9,423 nt of DNA, taken from contig JBOIEE010000350.1 of assembly GCA_050740975.1 (NCBI GenBank), positions 1 to 9,423 of the forward strand, written 5' to 3'. Within the stretch, counting starts at the first letter, position 1, and the number at the start of each line of letters is the position of its first letter. This document shows positions 6,442-9,423 of this stretch, piece after piece. This DNA comes from JBOHHR01 sp050740975. Lineage in GTDB: Bacteria > Pseudomonadota > Gammaproteobacteria > JBOHHR01. The notes beneath the pieces were generated by a model. That model was not told where the DNA came from and made no database searches. It saw only the letters and a program-made list of their open reading frames with translations. A program made the position numbers and the translations under genes.

Positions 6442-8432
6442 TCAGCCGACGCGGCCGGCTTCATAGGTGAGCCCAAAAACGGTGTCCGTAAGCCACCGCC
6501 GGAACGACTCGTTGTCCATGAACTGCTTGAAGAGCTCCGTATCGTCCTTCAGTACCGCCGTCATCACACGCGCCAGCGCCTTGTCGTGTTCGATGCGGGC
6601 GTTTTGCCTGTCGGAGTTCTTTATGGCGTTCTGGTAGGCCGTGTCGGCCGCAACGCGGGTCGGGATGTCCTCGGCGATCAGCTTGTGCACGCGGTCGGTA
6701 TCGGTCCATGGGATGTTGCCAAACTGGTCGTTGAAGATCTTGAGGATGTTCGAGAGCCGGTCCAGCTCCGGCTCGGGCTTGCGCCCGCCGCCCGTCGTCG
6801 GCAGCGGCTCGATCTCCGCGTCGGTGTCCGGAAGCTGAATCTTCACCGCCGCCTGCTTCTCGACCCTGTAGCTGTCCATGTCGATCGCTTCGAGGATGCC
6901 CTTCGACAGGTCCTCCTCGACGGGTGCCGGCAGCTTCGGGACCAGGAAGCTCAGGAAGATCGAGAGGTTCTCCCACTCGGCGCTGGTGTAGGGCAGGACC
7001 TGGGAGAGGAAGCCGTAGGTGCGCGTGAACGCCTTGGCGTTGCTCTTGAAGTCCACCTGCCCGTCCTCGTCGAGCTGCTCTCTGTAGACGGCGACACAGG
7101 CGTCGAGGATCGGATCGAGCCGGTCGCGGTCCGCCCCACCGAGGTACAACTCCACGAGCTCGTCGACCTGCGTCGCCGCGTAGACCTGGTAGCCGTCGAG
7201 AGCGGCCTTGAGGTCGTGCAGCTTGTTCGGGTTGGTCTCCTCGGCGAGGATCGTGGTCCGGTAGTAGTCGGCGAAGGCGTCCCCGATCGTGTCCGAGTCG
7301 TTCATGAAGTCGAGGACGAAGACATCGTGCTTCTGCGGGTGGGCGCGATTCAGACGCGAAAGCGTCTGCACCGCCTTGATGCCCGATAGCACCTTGTCCA
7401 CGTACATCGTGTGCAGCAGCGGCTCGTCGTAGCCGGTCTGGAACTTGTCGGCGCAGATCAGGAAGCGATAGGGATCTTCCTGGATCTTGTCGGCGATCTG
7501 GCTTGACGGAAACCCGTTGAGCGACGCCTCCGTGACCTTCGCTCCGCCGTACGCGTGCTCGCCCGAGAAGGCGATGATGGTCTTGCCGAAGCTCCTGCGC
7601 TCGACCAGGTAGTCGCGGATGGCGTGGAAGTACTGGATCGCCCGCTCGATGCCGCTCGTGACCACCATCGCGCGCGCCTGGCCGCCGATCTTGTTCAGCG
7701 CCAGCACCTGCTCGTGGAAGTGGTCCACCATGATCTTGGCCTTGAGCCGGATCGCGTGCTCGTGGCTCTCGACGTAGCGGCGCAGCTTCTTCTTCGCGTG
7801 CTTGGTGTCGAACTCCGGGTCGCTCTCGACCTTTTTGATCAGCTTGTAGTAGCTCTCGACCGGCGTGGAGTGCTTCAGCACGTCCAGGATGAAGCCCTCC
7901 TGGATCGCCTGCTTCATGGTGTAGCTGTGGAAGGGCCGGTGCCGCACCGTACCATCCGGCTGCCGCTCCGGCTCCACGAAGATCTCCAGCGTCTTGTTCT
8001 TGGGCGTGGCGGTGAAGGCGAAGTAGCTGGCGTTGGGCAGGAGCTTTTTGGCCTCCATCAGCCGGTTGATCCGGTCCTCGGTGGTCTCGTCGTCCTCCTC
8101 GGCGCCGCCCGCGCCGAGTGCCATCGAAACCGCCGCAGAGGTGCGCCCGCCCTGGCTCGAGTGCGCCTCGTCGATGATGATCGCGAAGCGTCGTCCGCGC
8201 TGCTCGCTGCCGATCTCGTCGAGGATAACGGGAACTTCTGCACCGTGGAGATGATGATCTTCTTCCCCTCGGCGATGAGCTTGCGCAGGTCACCCGAGCG
8301 CTCGGCGTGCCCCACCGTAGCGCCCACCTGCGCGAACTGCTTGATGGTGTCCTTGATCTGCTGGTCGAGGATCTTCCGGTCGGTGACGACGATGATCGAG
8401 TCGAACACCGCCGCGTCGTCCCTCCTCGTCAC
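6442..8432 (-). pseudogene. hsdR: Type I restriction enzyme R subunit, N-terminally deleted and frameshifted
   Basis: This is the remnant of HsdR, the ATP-driven DNA translocase and nuclease subunit of a type I restriction-modification complex. The first recognisable piece (from about 8426) has AVFDSIIVVTDRKILDQQ, QFAQVGATV and IIISTVQKFP. The frame then shifts by one base at 8229-8231. The downstream frame continues VILDEIGSEQRGRRF, IIIDEAHSSQGGRT (DEAH box at 8161-8172), FTATP, FQTGYDEPL (near 7440) and the motif VI region QTLSRLNR (7345-7368), then the C-terminal helical domain down to the stop at 6442. About 660 residues remain of a protein usually near 1000. The PD-(D/E)XK nuclease domain and the Walker A segment (GSGKS) that normally precede FDSIIVVTD are absent. 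Neither DNA cleavage nor normal ATP-driven translocation is expected. A reading frame from an ATG at 8124 could give a 560-residue fragment lacking the DEAH box. Confidence 0.9.
8229..8231 (-). other. One-base frameshift in the hsdR remnant
   Basis: Upstream, the helicase frame reads ACG GTG CAG AAG TTC CC and then must shift to continue GTT ATC CTC GAC GAG (VILDE). One base is missing at the CCG/GTT junction, as if CCGGTT had become CCGTT. Strong HsdR similarity on both sides in two frames supports this. It may be a real mutation or a sequencing or assembly error. Confidence 0.85.
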
Positions 8433-9423
8433 TCAGGCCATCGGCTTCGTCGACCGATTCCGCCTCCTCGACCTCATCCGGCAGCCGAGCTGCCGCCTCG
8501 CGCACGTCGAGCTTGCCGGTGACCACGTCGGCCGTCAGACGGGTCCGGTATTCGCGCAGCAGAGTGACGTTCCAACTTGCTGCGTTCGTGGCCTTCTTGA
8601 GCTGCTCTGTATCAGAATTTACCGAGGAGAGGATTGCGTCCTGCTCGATGAGCGGAGGGGTCCCAAGCAACACGCCGCCCAGAATCTGCCTGTTCAGTCC
8701 GTCCATTGTCGTGCCCTTGGCTGCTTCATTCATCTGTGCCCGGGCCGGGGGACTCTGCATCGCAAGTTGCAGGTACTGCGGACGCACCATTTTGAAGTTC
8801 GGGCGGTGGCGGACCAGGCGCGGATTGATGATTCCTGGCTCCACCAGCTCTGGGACCACCGCCACTCTCCCGACCGTGCCCATGACACTGACGAGTACAT
8901 CTCCCGGGAACACCCGATATCGCTTCATCTCTTCATACTTCTCCGCCGAGATGTAGTAGTCCCCCGTCGAGAAGTCGTTCGGAATCACTTGTTGCTGACC
9001 GTAAACACGGTAGCCCGCTGACGTATACATTGACTTGGTAAGCGACGAGCCATAGGGCCCTGCAACTGATTCGGTCACGAGCGCCTTGAGCCGTCGCACC
9101 TCCCAATGCTCCGGCACGTCGCCCAGCCACCCCACGCCGGAGGGCTTGAGGCGGCCGTGGGGGTCGAGACCGCGAGTGACGGCGCGGTGGATGATGGCCT
9201 GCTTCTGCTCCTCCAGCAGCTTGATCAGCTTCTGCTTGGCGCGGATGTAGCGCCGGATCCGCCGGTCCACATGGTCGATGAAGCGGACGATGGCGGCTTG
9301 TTCGGGGAGGGGTGGGAGGGCAAGGACAAGATTCTTGACCATGTCAGAGTTGAGCCCCTGCATGATCGAACCCTTCCCTGCTACCGATATCTGCTCCTTC
9401 ACGTAGGGCCCCTGGTCTATGAC
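8290..9423 (-). CDS. hsdS: Type I restriction-modification specificity subunit HsdS, partial, with altered C-terminus
   Basis: HsdS reads the DNA target for the HsdM methylase and HsdR. The frame is open through the right window edge, so most of the first target recognition domain is missing from view. Visible in order are the end of TRD1 (GSIMQGLNSDMVKNL), the central conserved coiled-coil region from PPLPEQAAIVRFID through EEQKQAIIHRAVTRG, TRD2 beginning PSGVGWLGDVPEHWEVRRL, and the distal conserved region from PPLIEQDAI to TRLTADVVTGKLDVREA. The two repeat-end motifs (GSIMQGLN...PPLPEQAAI and GTTMDGLN...PPLIEQDAI) show the usual pseudo-twofold design. Authentic HsdS sequence ends near 8430, in the acidic tail EADGLSDEE. 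The last 45 or so residues to the stop at 8290 are hsdR DNA read in another frame. The core needed for HsdM binding seems intact, so methylation could persist. hsdM is expected to the right, outside the window. Confidence 0.88.
   Translation of the reverse strand, partial: VIDQGPYVKEQISVAGKGSIMQGLNSDMVKNLVLALPPLPEQAAIVRFIDHVDRRIRRYIRAKQKLIKLLEEQKQAIIHRAVTRGLDPHGRLKPSGVGWLGDVPEHWEVRRLKALVTESVAGPYGSSLTKSMYTSAGYRVYGQQQVIPNDFSTGDYYISAEKYEEMKRYRVFPGDVLVSVMGTVGRVAVVPELVEPGIINPRLVRHRPNFKMVRPQYLQLAMQSPPARAQMNEAAKGTTMDGLNRQILGGVLLGTPPLIEQDAILSSVNSDTEQLKKATNAASWNVTLLREYRTRLTADVVTGKLDVREAAARLPDEVEEAESVDEADGLSDEEGRRGGVRLDHRRHRPEDPRPADQGHHQAVRAGGRYGGARRALG
8410..8440 (-). other. Deletion junction joining the hsdS tail to the interior of hsdR
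   Basis: Within about 30 bp the minus strand passes from the acidic C-terminal tail of HsdS (frame of 9402, ...DGLSDEE) to HsdR helicase sequence in a different frame (RRDDAAVFDSII). A TGA in the hsdR frame immediately precedes the GTG at 8432, so no upstream hsdR coding remains. The hsdS stop codon, any intergenic DNA and roughly the first 330 codons of hsdR are missing. GACGA occurs twice close together here (GACGAGGAGGGACGA), which is compatible with a short-homology deletion. The exact breakpoint cannot be fixed without an intact relative. Confidence 0.75.

Noticed and set aside
6279..6476. A 65-codon minus-strand frame spanning the gap before the dehydrogenase
   Set aside because: It overlaps the end of hsdR, has no ribosome binding site, and its mostly Arg/Ala-rich sequence matches nothing I know. 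Its end (WNEHVELLSQQW) faintly recalls a helix-turn-helix start, but too weakly to use.
6355..7389. A 344-codon plus-strand open frame opposite the hsdR 3' part
   Set aside because: It is antisense to conserved helicase motifs and its composition is typical of a shadow frame.
6461..8293. A 610-codon minus-strand frame overlapping hsdR
   Set aside because: It is very Arg/Gly/Ala-rich with no recognisable motif, whereas the overlapping frame encodes HsdR motifs.
7555..9021. A 488-codon plus-strand open frame opposite hsdR and hsdS
   Set aside because: Its translation is low-complexity (Leu/Val/Asp/Arg-rich) and lies antisense to clear HsdR/HsdS sequence; it is a by-product of GC-rich codon use.

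Overview
The window reads as chromosomal DNA of a proteobacterium, most likely a gammaproteobacterium. That assignment is an inference from how the proteins look (the PstS type, the large flavin/iron-sulfur dehydrogenase and the GcvT C-terminus) and from a Pho-box promoter laid out as in enteric bacteria. There are no RNA genes, CRISPR arrays, insertion sequences or transposases. Nearly everything is on the minus strand.

Left part (1-1586): pstS, the periplasmic phosphate-binding protein of the Pst high-affinity phosphate importer, runs leftward toward the window edge. Upstream is a 0.5-kb AT-rich intergenic region. It holds a good PhoB box placed 10 bp upstream of a -10 element, so pstS is probably induced by phosphate starvation. 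A small plus-strand gene of unknown function (1602-1829) is the only rightward gene and has its own promoter-like sequence.

Middle part (1872-6254): three tightly spaced minus-strand genes look like one operon. In transcription order they are a 973-residue FAD plus Fe-S dehydrogenase of the YdiJ / D-2-hydroxy-acid dehydrogenase family, a 98-residue two-helix membrane protein, and gcvT, the aminomethyltransferase of glycine cleavage. The dehydrogenase keeps its FAD-binding motifs and both cluster-binding cysteine sets. However, it has lost charged or metal-binding residues at the usual catalytic motifs and cysteines in the first CCG half-domain, so it may be a divergent enzyme. One possible link with gcvT is 2-hydroxy-acid or glycolate metabolism feeding glyoxylate, glycine and one-carbon units; this is unproven.

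Right part (6442-9423): a broken type I restriction-modification locus in more GC-rich DNA. The specificity gene hsdS enters from the right edge. It runs directly, without its normal end, into the middle of hsdR: the HsdR nuclease domain and Walker A segment are gone and a further one-base frameshift separates the rest. This is a restriction subunit inactivated by a deletion at the hsdS/hsdR junction. HsdS itself keeps its second recognition domain and both visible conserved regions, so methylation might persist.

I did not find a convincing new defence or mobile system. The points most worth a second look are the hsdS-hsdR deletion fusion, the altered catalytic motifs of the dehydrogenase, and the dehydrogenase/membrane protein/gcvT operon.
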